A stretch of 64,000 bases of DNA from Fibrobacter succinogenes (GTDB taxonomy: Bacteria; Fibrobacterota; Fibrobacteria; Fibrobacterales; Fibrobacteraceae). Positions 25,010 to 32,748 of this stretch are shown piece after piece. How positions within the stretch are numbered: position 1 is the first letter of the stretch; each line of letters begins with the position of its first letter. The notes beneath the pieces were generated by a model. It was not told where the DNA came from. It made no database searches and worked only from the letters and a program-made list of their open reading frames with translations. A program made the position numbers and the translations under genes. Where the stretch lies: NCBI GenBank assembly GCA_902768715.1, contig CACXMH010000004.1, forward strand, positions 1 through 64,000. Direction: 5' to 3'.

Positions 25010-25447
25010 ATGAAAAAAATCTCGTTGGTCGTGTTCATGCTTATCGCAGCCATTTTGATGGGCTGCTCCTCTGTCAAGGCCCCTAAGGCAAGCCTTGCCG
25101 ACCACGACGAAGACCACAATATTCCCGCCATCGATGAGATGATCATTTCCATGAAAAAGGAATACATCCAGAAGTGCTACATGCCGGTGGCCAAGCGTGA
25201 ACCTCCTGAGAACGCCTGCCAGACCGAGCTGTTCCAGCTTTTGGAACGCCGTTACCACGCCGACTACAGCCAGGACCATGTAGATATGGCCAGCAACGAC
25301 CTGTTCTTCAAGGATATCGATGCCGAAATCAACAAGATGGTCCGTTCTGATCCCGAAGTCAGGGCAGCACTTCGTAACGGTGCTTTCCAGAGCATCAACG
25401 AGATGAAGACCTACTACAAGAGCAAGTACATGTTCAGCCACAACTAG
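25010..25447 (+). CDS. Putative lipoprotein of unknown function
   Basis: 145 residues. An N-terminal lipoprotein signal MKKISLVVFMLIAAILMGCSS with lipobox LMGC puts it on the membrane, probably the outer one. The mature part is charged and mostly helical (MIISMKKEYIQKCYMPVAK; ELFQLLERRYHADYSQDHVD) with two further Cys residues about 18 residues apart (KCYM, NACQ) that could pair. The start has GGAGAA at 6 bases. It is a single gene with a CRP-like site upstream and a strong terminator downstream. No family recognised. Confidence 0.8.
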   Translation: MKKISLVVFMLIAAILMGCSSVKAPKASLADHDEDHNIPAIDEMIISMKKEYIQKCYMPVAKREPPENACQTELFQLLERRYHADYSQDHVDMASNDLFFKDIDAEINKMVRSDPEVRAALRNGAFQSINEMKTYYKSKYMFSHN

Positions 25448-25472
25448 GCTTTACATTTTTTGTCAAGTGCTT

Positions 25473-25497
25473 AGGTCGCCTTTTGGCGGCCTTTTTC
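25473..25497 (+). terminator. Terminator of the lipoprotein gene
   Basis: GGTCGCC TTTT GGCGGCC hairpin (one G-U pair) followed by CTTTTTC. Confidence 0.8.
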
Positions 25498-25592
25498 ATA
25501 TAGTTTTGAAGCCATGGATTTGCCAATGGGTTTGCCATTAAATATATTGTGCTTGCAAAAATTGGTGATAGACCACAAACAAAGGAACACCC

Positions 25593-26978
25593 ATGAGAAA
25601 CTCGCTCAAGCTCGACGGCCAGGTCAAGACTTACCTCGACGAAAACGAACTCCCCAAGGCATGGTACAACGTCCGTGCCGATATGAAGAAGAAGCCCGCT
25701 CCCCTCCTGAACCCGGGAACTGGTAAGCCCGTAACTTTCGAAGACCTGCAGCCCGTGTTCTGCGATGAACTCATCAAGCAGGAACTGGACAACGAGACCC
25801 CGTACATTCCTATTCCCGAAGACATTCTCACGTTCTACAAGATGTATCGTCCGTCGCCGCTGGTCCGCGCCTACTTCCTGGAACAGGCCCTCGGCACTCC
25901 GGCCCATATCTACTACAAGTTCGAAGGCAACAACACCAGCGGCAGCCACAAGCTGAACTCCGCCATCGCTCAGGCCTACTACGCAAAGCAGCAGGGCCTT
26001 AAGGGTGTGACCACCGAAACGGGTGCTGGCCAGTGGGGCACGGCTCTTTCCATGGCGTCCGCCTTCTTTGGTATCGACTGCCAGGTCTATATGGTGAAGG
26101 TCTCCTACGAACAGAAGCCGTTCCGCCGCGAAGTGATGCGCACCTACGGTGCAAGCGTAACGCCGTCGCCTTCCATGACCACCGATATCGGTAAGAAAAT
26201 CAATGCCGAATTCCCGGGCACCACCGGAAGCCTCGGTTGCGCCATCTCCGAAGCCGTGGAAGCCGCCGTGAAGCAGCCGGGTTACCGCTACGTTCTCGGT
26301 TCCGTGCTGAACCAGGTGCTGCTGCACCAGTCCGTGATCGGTCTCGAAACCAAGGCCGCACTCGACAAGCTTGGCGTGAAGGCCGACCTCATCATCGGTT
26401 GCGCCGGCGGTGGTTCCAACCTCGGTGGCCTTATCAGCCCGTTCGTCGGCCAGAAACTCCGTGGCGAAGCCGACTACGATATTCTCGCTGTGGAACCGGC
26501 CAGCTGCCCGAGCTTCACTCGCGGTAAGTACGCCTACGACTTCTGCGATACCGGTAAGGTTTGCCCGTTGGCCAAGATGTACACTCTCGGATCCAGCTTC
26601 ATCCCGTCTGCCAACCACGCCGGAGGCCTGCGTTATCACGGCATGAGCAGCATTCTCTCCGAGCTCTACGATCAGGGCCTGATGCGTGCAACATCCGTGG
26701 AACAGACCAAGGTGTTCGAAGCCGCCAAGCTCTTCGCCCAGACCGAAGGTATTCTCCCGGCTCCTGAATCCAGCCACGCCATCCGCGCAACGATTGACGA
26801 AGCCCTCAAGTGCAAGGAATCCGGCCAGGCTAAAAACATTGTGTTCGGCCTCACCGGTACAGGCTACTTCGACATGGTGGCCTACCAGAAGTTCAACGAC
26901 GGCGAAATGAGCGACTACATCCCGACCGATGAAGACATCGCCAAGAGCCTCGCACAACTCCCGAAGGTCAACGGCTAA
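25593..26978 (+). CDS. trpB2: Tryptophan synthase beta-like PLP enzyme (TrpB2 type)
   Basis: 461 residues, longer than TrpB1 (about 400) and matching the TrpB2/TrpB-related subfamily. It condenses indole with serine to tryptophan, or a related reaction, using PLP. The PLP lysine is in NNTSGSHKLNSAIAQAY, followed by TETGAGQWGTALSMA. The phosphate-binding loop is GCAGGGSNLGG, and near the C-terminus are PAPESSHAIRATIDEA and GLTGTGYFDM. The N-terminal extension (PAPLLNPGTGKPVTFEDLQP) is typical of TrpB2. No trpA or other trp gene is adjacent. The start follows AAAGGAACACCC. A terminator at 27030-27060 is shared with the convergent nitroreductase. TrpB2 assignment firm; physiological role less so. 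Confidence 0.93.
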   Translation: MRNSLKLDGQVKTYLDENELPKAWYNVRADMKKKPAPLLNPGTGKPVTFEDLQPVFCDELIKQELDNETPYIPIPEDILTFYKMYRPSPLVRAYFLEQALGTPAHIYYKFEGNNTSGSHKLNSAIAQAYYAKQQGLKGVTTETGAGQWGTALSMASAFFGIDCQVYMVKVSYEQKPFRREVMRTYGASVTPSPSMTTDIGKKINAEFPGTTGSLGCAISEAVEAAVKQPGYRYVLGSVLNQVLLHQSVIGLETKAALDKLGVKADLIIGCAGGGSNLGGLISPFVGQKLRGEADYDILAVEPASCPSFTRGKYAYDFCDTGKVCPLAKMYTLGSSFIPSANHAGGLRYHGMSSILSELYDQGLMRATSVEQTKVFEAAKLFAQTEGILPAPESSHAIRATIDEALKCKESGQAKNIVFGLTGTGYFDMVAYQKFNDGEMSDYIPTDEDIAKSLAQLPKVNG

Positions 26979-27016
26979 TTGTCATTGCGAGAGGCGACAA
27001 GCCCCGAAGCAATCAC
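26979..27016. repeat. gtcattgcga-type dispersed repeat
   Basis: A gtcattgcgag...cgaagcaatcac element, a second family of short imperfect palindromes, directly after the trpB2 stop. Confidence 0.5.
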
Positions 27017-27029
27017 ACACCAAACTTAA

Positions 27030-27060
27030 AAGTCCCGGACATGGCGTCTGGGACTTTTTC
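27030..27060. terminator. Terminator between trpB2 and nitroreductase
   Basis: AGTCCCGGAC ATGGC GTCTGGGACT stem-loop followed by TTTTC on the plus strand; the A-run before it gives Ts on the minus strand. The genes are convergent. Confidence 0.75.
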
Positions 27061-27080
27061 TAACCTACTGCGAAACGAAA

Positions 27081-27605
27081 TTACAACGATTCGGCGAATT
27101 CATCCAAGGTCTTGCGCACAGGGTGTCTGGGCGAAGGGCCACCCCCATTTTCGGAATCGGCATAGCCGACATCCAAAAGGCAAGCCAGCTTTAAGTTGTT
27201 CGGAAAACCAAAAGCCTTTTCAATTTCAGAAGCGTTGAAGCCACGTGCCCAGAGGGTGGCAAGGCCGAGGTCGGTGGCCTGCATCATCATGGAGGTGGTG
27301 ACGATGCTTGCATCCATCACGCCGCTGTTGAAGTTGTCGTTGTACTTTTCGGCTGTGTAGCACTTGGGTTCGTCGTAGCAGACCATCAGCACCACGGGGG
27401 CGTTGTAGGCCATACGGGTGATGCTGCGAATCTTTTCCAGAGTCTCGGGAGACTTGATGACCTTCACGGTCACGGGCTGAGCGTTGATTGCCGTCGGGCT
27501 CAGGCGACCCGCCTCCAGCACCTGGGCGAGCTTTTCGGGTTCTACGGCCTGGGCAGTGAATGCGCGGCAGCTATAGCGATTCTTGGCCAAATCCATGAAA
27601 GACAT
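27081..27605 (-). CDS. Nitroreductase-family FMN protein
   Basis: 174 residues, typical for small nitroreductases, which reduce nitro, quinone or similar compounds with NAD(P)H and bound FMN. The N-terminal FMN-phosphate motif is NRYSCRAF, followed by SPTAINAQPVTVKVI. The middle VMDASIVTTSMMMQATDLGLATLWARGF is the dimer/flavin-binding helix region. The C-terminus GYADSENGGGPSPRHPVRKTLDEF is also family-typical. The start follows a GAGGTATTT ribosome-binding site. Single gene, convergent with trpB2. Natural substrate unknown. Confidence 0.9.
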   Translation of the reverse strand: MSFMDLAKNRYSCRAFTAQAVEPEKLAQVLEAGRLSPTAINAQPVTVKVIKSPETLEKIRSITRMAYNAPVVLMVCYDEPKCYTAEKYNDNFNSGVMDASIVTTSMMMQATDLGLATLWARGFNASEIEKAFGFPNNLKLACLLDVGYADSENGGGPSPRHPVRKTLDEFAESL

Positions 27606-27637
27606 AAATACCTCGTTTTGGAGGAAATATACATAAC

Positions 27638-27677
27638 TGGATCCTTCGACTCCGTTTCACTCCGCTCAGGATGACAC
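27638..27677. repeat. Dispersed ctggatccttcgact-type repeat
   Basis: A ggatccttcgactccg...cggaggatgac-type palindrome between nitroreductase and metG, directly upstream of the metG promoter. Confidence 0.6.
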
Positions 27678-27682
27678 CCAAT

Positions 27683-27713
27683 TTGGACTTATCCCATATA
27701 CTTTTACTAAATT
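27683..27713 (+). promoter_or_regulatory. Predicted metG promoter
   Basis: -35 TTGGAC (27683-27688), 19-bp spacer, -10 TAAATT (27708-27713), extended TAAATTTG. The ATG at 27721 is only 7 bases after the -10, so a leaderless mRNA is predicted. Confidence 0.5.
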
Positions 27714-27720
27714 TGGCAAC

Positions 27721-29790
27721 ATGAAAAATTTTTACGTTACTACCCCGATTTATTACGTGAATGACGCCCCGCATATTGGGCATTCCTACACCACCGTCCT
27801 CGCAGACATCCTCACCCGCTTCCACAAGATTTTGGGCTACCAGACGTTCTTCTTGACCGGGACCGATGAACACGGCCAGAAGGTGCAGCGCGCTGCCGAC
27901 AAGCGTGGCGTGACTCCGCAGGAACATGTAGATGAATACTACCACCGCTTCGAAGATTTGTGGAAGAAGATGAACATCGGAAACGATTTCTTCATCCGCA
28001 CTACGATGCCCGAACACAAGGCCTTTGTGCAGGAATGCCTGCAGAAGCTCTGGGACAAGGGCGAAATTTACTCGAAGGAATACGAAGGCTGGTACTCCGT
28101 CGGCGAAGAACGCTTCTTTACCGAAGACGAACTGGACGAGAACAAGTGCGATCCCATCAGCCACCGCCCGGTGGAATGGCTCAAGGAAAAGAACTACTTC
28201 TTCAAGATGGGTTCTTACCAGCAGAAGCTAATTGACTTTTTGGAAAGCCACAAGGACTGGATTGTGCCGGACTACCGCTGGAATGAAATCCGCGGGTTCC
28301 TGCGCCAGCCGCTGAACGACTTGTGCATCAGCCGTCCGAAGGCACGCCTCAGCTGGGGCATTCCGCTGCCCTTCGACACCGACTACGTGACCTACGTGTG
28401 GTTCGACGCCCTCCTGAACTACGTGAGCGCCTCCACCGCCTTCCACAAAACTTATGCCGACGGCACGCCGATTTGGCCCGCCACTTACCACCTGATCGGT
28501 AAGGACATCTTGACCACGCATAGCGTCTATTGGCCGACGATGCTTATGGCCCTCGACATTCCGCTCCCGCAGCACATCCTGGCCCACGGCTGGTGGCTCG
28601 TGAACGGCGGCGAAAAGATGAGCAAGTCCGCAGGCAACGTGGTGAACCCCATGGACTACATGGAAAAGTACGGCATCGACGCGTTCCGCTATTTTCTCGC
28701 CCGCGAAATGGTGGTGGGCCAGGATGCCAACTTTACCCACGACGGCTTTGTGCGCCGCATCAACAGCGACCTCGCCAACGACCTGGGTAACGTGCTGAAC
28801 CGCGTGCACCGCCTGGTGCTCAACAACTTTGAAGGCAAGCTCCCCGCAGCGACCTCCATCGGCGATGCAGAAAAGGAAGTTATCGACCTTGCGAACAAGG
28901 TGATTGCCGAAATCAAGGAAGGCCTGCCGCAAGCCCGCCTCTCCCAGTCTATCGAAACCATCATGCAGCTCGTGCGTAGCATCAACCGCTACCTCGAAGT
29001 CAAGGCTCCGTGGAAACTCGCCAAGGACCCGGCCCTCAAGGACGAACTTGCGACCGTTCTTTACATTTCTGCCGAAGCCGTGCGTCTCTCGCTCAGCCTG
29101 CTGTGGCCGGTAATCCCCGCCAAGGCAGAAGAAGGCCTCGCCATGATCGGCTGCAAGTTCCAAAGCGCCGACGACCTCGCCTGGGGTATCCTCAAGGGTG
29201 GCGAAGCGTTCGGCGAAGGCAAGCCGCTCTTCCCGCGTATCGAGGAAGAAGTCAAAAAGCAGGAAGCCCAGCCGAAGCCCAAGCAGAACAAGCCCCTGAT
29301 GGCCGCCGACGTGCCTGCCGCCATGGACATGCGCGTGGCCCAAATCAAGGAAGTGGCCGACCATCCGGACGCCACGAGCCTCTACGTGCTCAAGGTCGAT
29401 GCCGGCGAAGGCGAACTCCGCACCATCTGCAGCGGCCTCAAGAACAGCTACAAGGCCGAGGAATTGAAGGACCGCAAGATTCTGTTGTTCGCAAACCTGA
29501 AGCCCAGCGCTCTCCGCGGTATCATGAGCCAGGGAATGCTCTTTGCAGGCGACCTGGACAACGAAGCGCACACTTGCAGACTCGTGTCTGTTCCTGAAGA
29601 CGCAAAGCCCGGTGACCGCGCCCTCTTCAAGGGTGTCGCCCCCAGCGAACCGCGTGAACTGAAGGTGAAGGACTTCGAGAAGATAGCGCTCTCCGTGAAG
29701 GGTGGCGCGGTGTTCTGCGACGCCCTCGCCCTCGAAGTGAACGGCAAGCCCGTGACCTGCGACGTGGCCGACGGCAACGGAGTGCACTAA
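27721..29790 (+). CDS. metG: Methionyl-tRNA synthetase
   Basis: Charges tRNA-Met. 689 residues. The class I HIGH motif is in APHIGHSYTT (about 18-21), and KMSKS is in GGEKMSKSAGNVV. The specificity segment TGTDEHGQKVQRAA is present. The zinc-knuckle cysteines found in some MetRS are not seen, which fits the zinc-free form. Residues about 585-689 form an EMAP/Trbp111-like tRNA-binding domain (MDMRVAQIKEVADHPDATSL, ICSGLKNSY, SQGMLFAG). The start has no Shine-Dalgarno and sits directly after a -10 box. A strong terminator lies downstream at 29894-29922. Single gene. Confidence 0.97.
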   Translation: MKNFYVTTPIYYVNDAPHIGHSYTTVLADILTRFHKILGYQTFFLTGTDEHGQKVQRAADKRGVTPQEHVDEYYHRFEDLWKKMNIGNDFFIRTTMPEHKAFVQECLQKLWDKGEIYSKEYEGWYSVGEERFFTEDELDENKCDPISHRPVEWLKEKNYFFKMGSYQQKLIDFLESHKDWIVPDYRWNEIRGFLRQPLNDLCISRPKARLSWGIPLPFDTDYVTYVWFDALLNYVSASTAFHKTYADGTPIWPATYHLIGKDILTTHSVYWPTMLMALDIPLPQHILAHGWWLVNGGEKMSKSAGNVVNPMDYMEKYGIDAFRYFLAREMVVGQDANFTHDGFVRRINSDLANDLGNVLNRVHRLVLNNFEGKLPAATSIGDAEKEVIDLANKVIAEIKEGLPQARLSQSIETIMQLVRSINRYLEVKAPWKLAKDPALKDELATVLYISAEAVRLSLSLLWPVIPAKAEEGLAMIGCKFQSADDLAWGILKGGEAFGEGKPLFPRIEEEVKKQEAQPKPKQNKPLMAADVPAAMDMRVAQIKEVADHPDATSLYVLKVDAGEGELRTICSGLKNSYKAEELKDRKILLFANLKPSALRGIMSQGMLFAGDLDNEAHTCRLVSVPEDAKPGDRALFKGVAPSEPRELKVKDFEKIALSVKGGAVFCDALALEVNGKPVTCDVADGNGVH

Positions 29791-29893
29791 GCGACCGTTC
29801 GCGCTAGAATCTGTATAACAGGTACAGGGCTGGCGCTCACTCTCGCCTACGACGACTCGTCAATACGAGTCATCTACGGCTCACGGAGATTAT

Positions 29894-29922
29894 TAGGGAG
29901 GGCGTAGCCTTCCCTATTTTTT
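29894..29922 (+). terminator. Terminator of metG
   Basis: TAGGGAGGGC GTA GCCTTCCCTA stem-loop with one G-U pair, followed by six Ts. A second inverted repeat, gactcg..cgagtc, lies about 40 bp earlier. Confidence 0.85.
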
Positions 29923-29935
29923 GTATATTGAACAT

Positions 29936-30130
29936 ATGCAAAACATCATTGAGAAACTCAAGGGCTGTACCTTCGCCTATCTAAAATCCCTGAATTGGAT
30001 TGTTCTCCTTGGCATCGCTCTTTTTTGCATTGCCCTTGCAATTGTGAATAACATTCGCGTAGATGATGCCAAGTCTGTCACTTGGATCGGTTCCCAGGAC
30101 ATTCTGGAAAAACCGGCGGATATTCTCTAG
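29936..30130 (+). CDS. Small membrane protein
   Basis: 64 residues with one membrane helix (LNWIVLLGIALFCIALAIVN) and an exported C-terminus ending VTWIGSQDILEKPADIL. The tail might be the beginning of a rhodanese-like domain that has been cut short, but no continuation is found in the other frames before the next gene. The ATG at 29936 lies 6 bases after a TATATT box; 29921 is an alternative start. It sits 12 bases upstream of the MauE-like gene and is probably translated with it. Confidence 0.6.
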   Translation: MQNIIEKLKGCTFAYLKSLNWIVLLGIALFCIALAIVNNIRVDDAKSVTWIGSQDILEKPADIL

Positions 30131-30142
30131 AGGGAGGCGGAA

Positions 30143-30853
30143 ATGATTGATTGTTTTCAGCCTCAGAATCGCAAGCGTTCCATTGTTTCTGGCATCTTGA
30201 TGCTGGTGGCCACCTTCTTTGTGTCCGTATGCGTTGCCGAAATCAGCTTTCCAGAATCCATACTGACTTTTACCGACCAGGAATGGCTTATTGACCTGTG
30301 GCCCAAGGCTTACCGTTACAACATCCAGGTGGGACTTTGTGCCCTGATTATTGGCGGTGCGCTGATTGTGCCCGCTTTCAAGATTCAAAAGGATTTCGCC
30401 ATCCGCGCCCTGGAAACCCTTTGCCGTATCGGCATTGGCGGCATGTTCATCTTTGCCTCGATTTTCAAGATCCAGAACCCTCACGAATTTGCGGTTCTTG
30501 TAGCACAGTACCAGTTTTTCCCGGCACTTCACCTGGAATTCCTGAACAACTTTTTTGCCCTCGTCTATCCGCAATTTGAACTGTGGTTTGGACTCGCCAT
30601 GATTGTTTCGCCCTTTGTGCGGGAATCGGCCCTTGCCATATTCTGGATGTTTGTAAGCTTTATCATCGCCCTCAGCTGGGCCTTGTACCATGACCTGGGC
30701 ATCACCTGCGGTTGCTTTGAAATCGAAGGTGCGGCCGACAAGGCGGAAACCTGGACCAGCCTGATCCGCGACTTAATTCTCATTTGGCCTACCCTCTGGC
30801 TTGCCACACGCAAGAACAAGAGCCTGATTTCTGTCTGGAAGGCTTCCAAGTGA
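30143..30853 (+). CDS. MauE/DoxX-like redox-associated membrane protein
   Basis: 236 residues with about five to six hydrophobic helices (SGILMLVATFFVSVCVA, GLCALIIGGALIVPA, IGIGGMFIFASIFKI, LAIFWMFVSFIIALSWAL, LILIWPTLWLA). The segment GITCGCFEIEG has the CxC-type motif typical of MauE/DoxX-like proteins that help reduce or form disulfides in exported proteins. GGAGGCGG precedes the ATG. Its stop overlaps the following broken Nudix gene. Partner and substrate cannot be told. Confidence 0.82.
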   Translation: MIDCFQPQNRKRSIVSGILMLVATFFVSVCVAEISFPESILTFTDQEWLIDLWPKAYRYNIQVGLCALIIGGALIVPAFKIQKDFAIRALETLCRIGIGGMFIFASIFKIQNPHEFAVLVAQYQFFPALHLEFLNNFFALVYPQFELWFGLAMIVSPFVRESALAIFWMFVSFIIALSWALYHDLGITCGCFEIEGAADKAETWTSLIRDLILIWPTLWLATRKNKSLISVWKASK

Positions 30854-31270
30854 TCAACACCTCCCTTTGTTATATCGAGCAGGACGACAAATACCTGCTG
30901 CTCCACCGCGTCAAAAAAAAGAACGATATCCATTATTCGCGAAGCCCGCGAAGAAACAGGCTTGACCATCGTCCCCAAATACAGGGGCATTGTCACTTTC
31001 ATTTCAGACGGGATGAACGAGACAGAGTTTATGCACCTGTTCACGTCCAAAGAATTTAGCGGAAAAGTGCGGGAATGTGACGAAGGCGTGCTGGAATGGG
31101 TGTCGAAAGAAGATGTAATCAAGCTCCCCCACTGGGATGGTGACATGATTTTTCTTTCGCTGCTGAATCAGGATGTTCCCTTCTTTTCGCTGAAACTCAC
31201 CTACCGGGGAAGCACACTCGTTGAAGCCATTCTAGACGGCAAAAACGTCGATTACAGGGATTTTATTTGA
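30851..31270 (+). pseudogene. Nudix hydrolase broken by deletion of the Nudix box
   Basis: The first part (GTG at 30851) reads INTSLCYIEQDDKYLLLHRV then KKKND, the normal start of a MutT-like 8-oxo-dGTPase. At about 30930 the frame shifts, and the other frame continues IIREAREETGLTIVPKYRG and runs to the stop at 31270 (ETEFMHLFTS, YRGSTLVEAIL). About 20-23 residues normally between, holding the first half of the Nudix box (GGKxExGES), are missing, so the metal site is gone. The break is next to a run of eight As, but a homopolymer error alone cannot explain the missing codons. It follows the MauE-like gene directly. Confidence 0.8.
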
Positions 31271-32663
31271 ATTCCGGCGCAATGGTCAAAATCAGGTTGA
31301 CCCCGTGCAACCCATGGAAACCCACCTGGGCACGGAAAAGGTATAATTCAGGCATCCTGACGCGAATACCGAAACCCCAGGAATTATAGAATCGATCAAA
31401 GCTGAATTCTTTTACTTTTTCGGCGTGCATAGCATATTCGTCGAACAGCACCCCATCTACAAAACGGTCAATGGGCCAACGGTATTCGGCGCTAAGTCCC
31501 ATGATATGGTACGCCGACCATCCATCTCCGTAACCTCGCATTGGATACCTGGCATTCATTGTCGGGAAGGCGTTGAAGGGAGCTCCGCCCTTGTCCATTT
31601 CCCACATGTTTTCCATTCTGAACTGGAGGGCAACGACTCTTCGTTCAAGGAGCGTTTCCCTGATGTTTTCGGGCCTCCATACACGAAGTGCTTCGTCCCA
31701 GGAAAAATCCGTGTAGAACTTGCGGCTTTGCCTGGCCTCTCTTGCCGAAAGAATATACTGTTTTGCCTTTCCAAAATAGAAGTAATGCTGCCAGATAAGA
31801 CTGTTGTAAATGTAGTCGTGACTCTTGTCGCTCTTGGGAACTTTTCCGCTTCGCTGAGAGTCAAATGAATCATACCTTATTCCCCCATACTCCGGCGCAA
31901 AATTGTATTCTCCGGAGAGGATGACTCTGTCCCCTTTCGAAGGAGCGTACGGAAAGTCCAAATCGTCATACACCAGAGATAGAGCTACGGAATACTGTTT
32001 TGAAGATTGATACAGCCCACGATCAGCGATAGAAAAAACCGCATCGTTCAAAATACTGTCTTTTGAATTGTCTGGGAGATCTGCATCGATAAACATCTGG
32101 CTCGTTGACAGTTCCAAATTCAATTTCTTGGACTTGGTCAAGGGAGTCCCGATTCTCCATTGAAAGCTCATGGTTGAATCGGGTTGAATAAAGGCTTCCT
32201 TGGTTCCTGGAATGATAAAATTTGCATCACTGTCCCAATACAACTTGTAACGGAATCCGACAAACAGCGGCAAGCCAAAAGGTTCCTGCTTGGTGTATCT
32301 GTCAGAAAGGTACAGGTCTCCGTTTGCATAGTAGCTGCCTTGCAACACAAGATAATCTCTGTTAAAGAGCATACTCCGGTGACGGTATGTCATACCCAAC
32401 TGCGTTTGGGTTCCTGGTTTTAGGTTCATTGTGGGATAGACAAAAATTTTCTTGTCTTCTCCAAAAGACATCAATTCTACAGACTTTTCAATGACACCGT
32501 TGTTAAGAGCGTATTGGACTGGCGCAGACAACGGATAGACCGCAGCATTCAATACGGGCTGTATGATATGTGCGTAAACCCAAGAATCCTCTTCAACCAC
32601 CGTTTCTTCGGCATTTACAGACTGGAACAAGAAAAGAAACAGCAAAAAAACAAAAGACCTCAT
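31263..32663 (-). CDS. Outer-membrane beta-barrel protein (Omp85-like)
   Basis: 466 residues. Signal peptide MRSFVFLLFLFLFQSVNA. The mature chain is rich in alternating aromatic strands (YLVLQGSYYANGDLYLSDRY, KQYSVALSLVYDDLDFPYAP, YNSLIWQHYFYFGKAKQYIL), as in a 16-strand barrel, and resembles the barrel half of BamA/D15-type surface antigens. There are no POTRA domains. PMRGYGDGWSAYHIMGLSAE near the C-terminus recalls the conserved RGY region of Omp85 barrels. The stop overlaps the end of the broken Nudix gene. It is divergent from the MMPL transporter, with only 85 bp between starts. Codons before 32663 are intergenic. Function uncertain. Confidence 0.72.
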   Translation of the reverse strand: MRSFVFLLFLFLFQSVNAEETVVEEDSWVYAHIIQPVLNAAVYPLSAPVQYALNNGVIEKSVELMSFGEDKKIFVYPTMNLKPGTQTQLGMTYRHRSMLFNRDYLVLQGSYYANGDLYLSDRYTKQEPFGLPLFVGFRYKLYWDSDANFIIPGTKEAFIQPDSTMSFQWRIGTPLTKSKKLNLELSTSQMFIDADLPDNSKDSILNDAVFSIADRGLYQSSKQYSVALSLVYDDLDFPYAPSKGDRVILSGEYNFAPEYGGIRYDSFDSQRSGKVPKSDKSHDYIYNSLIWQHYFYFGKAKQYILSAREARQSRKFYTDFSWDEALRVWRPENIRETLLERRVVALQFRMENMWEMDKGGAPFNAFPTMNARYPMRGYGDGWSAYHIMGLSAEYRWPIDRFVDGVLFDEYAMHAEKVKEFSFDRFYNSWGFGIRVRMPELYLFRAQVGFHGLHGVNLILTIAPEFK

Positions 32664-32728
32664 GGACCTTTGTAGATTCCGTGCGTTACACCCCTTGTTT
32701 CTGCAAACCAAAAACATTCTGGAACACA

Positions 32729-32745
32729 ATATAATTATATTTCGA
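32729..32745. promoter_or_regulatory. Shared -10 region of the divergent barrel and MMPL genes
   Basis: A near-symmetric tataattata stretch offers TATAAT on both strands (plus strand 32730-32735), 14 bases before the MMPL ATG. No good -35 was seen. Confidence 0.35.
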
Positions 32746-32748
32746 TTG

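Noticed and set aside
25434-26957. 507-codon minus-strand frame opposite trpB2
   Set aside because: Shadow of a highly biased coding sequence; TrpB2 motifs are on the plus strand.
28228-29787. 519-codon minus-strand frame opposite metG
   Set aside because: Shadow frame with His/Val-rich composition and no start signals.
29823-29893. Possible tRNA or small RNA after metG
   Set aside because: There are inverted repeats, but no cloverleaf, TTCGA loop or CCA end; it reads as terminator-region sequence.
29936-30130. Full rhodanese gene with a frameshift
   Set aside because: The tail faintly resembles the beginning of a rhodanese domain, but no remainder is found in any frame before the next gene, so it is listed only as a small membrane protein.
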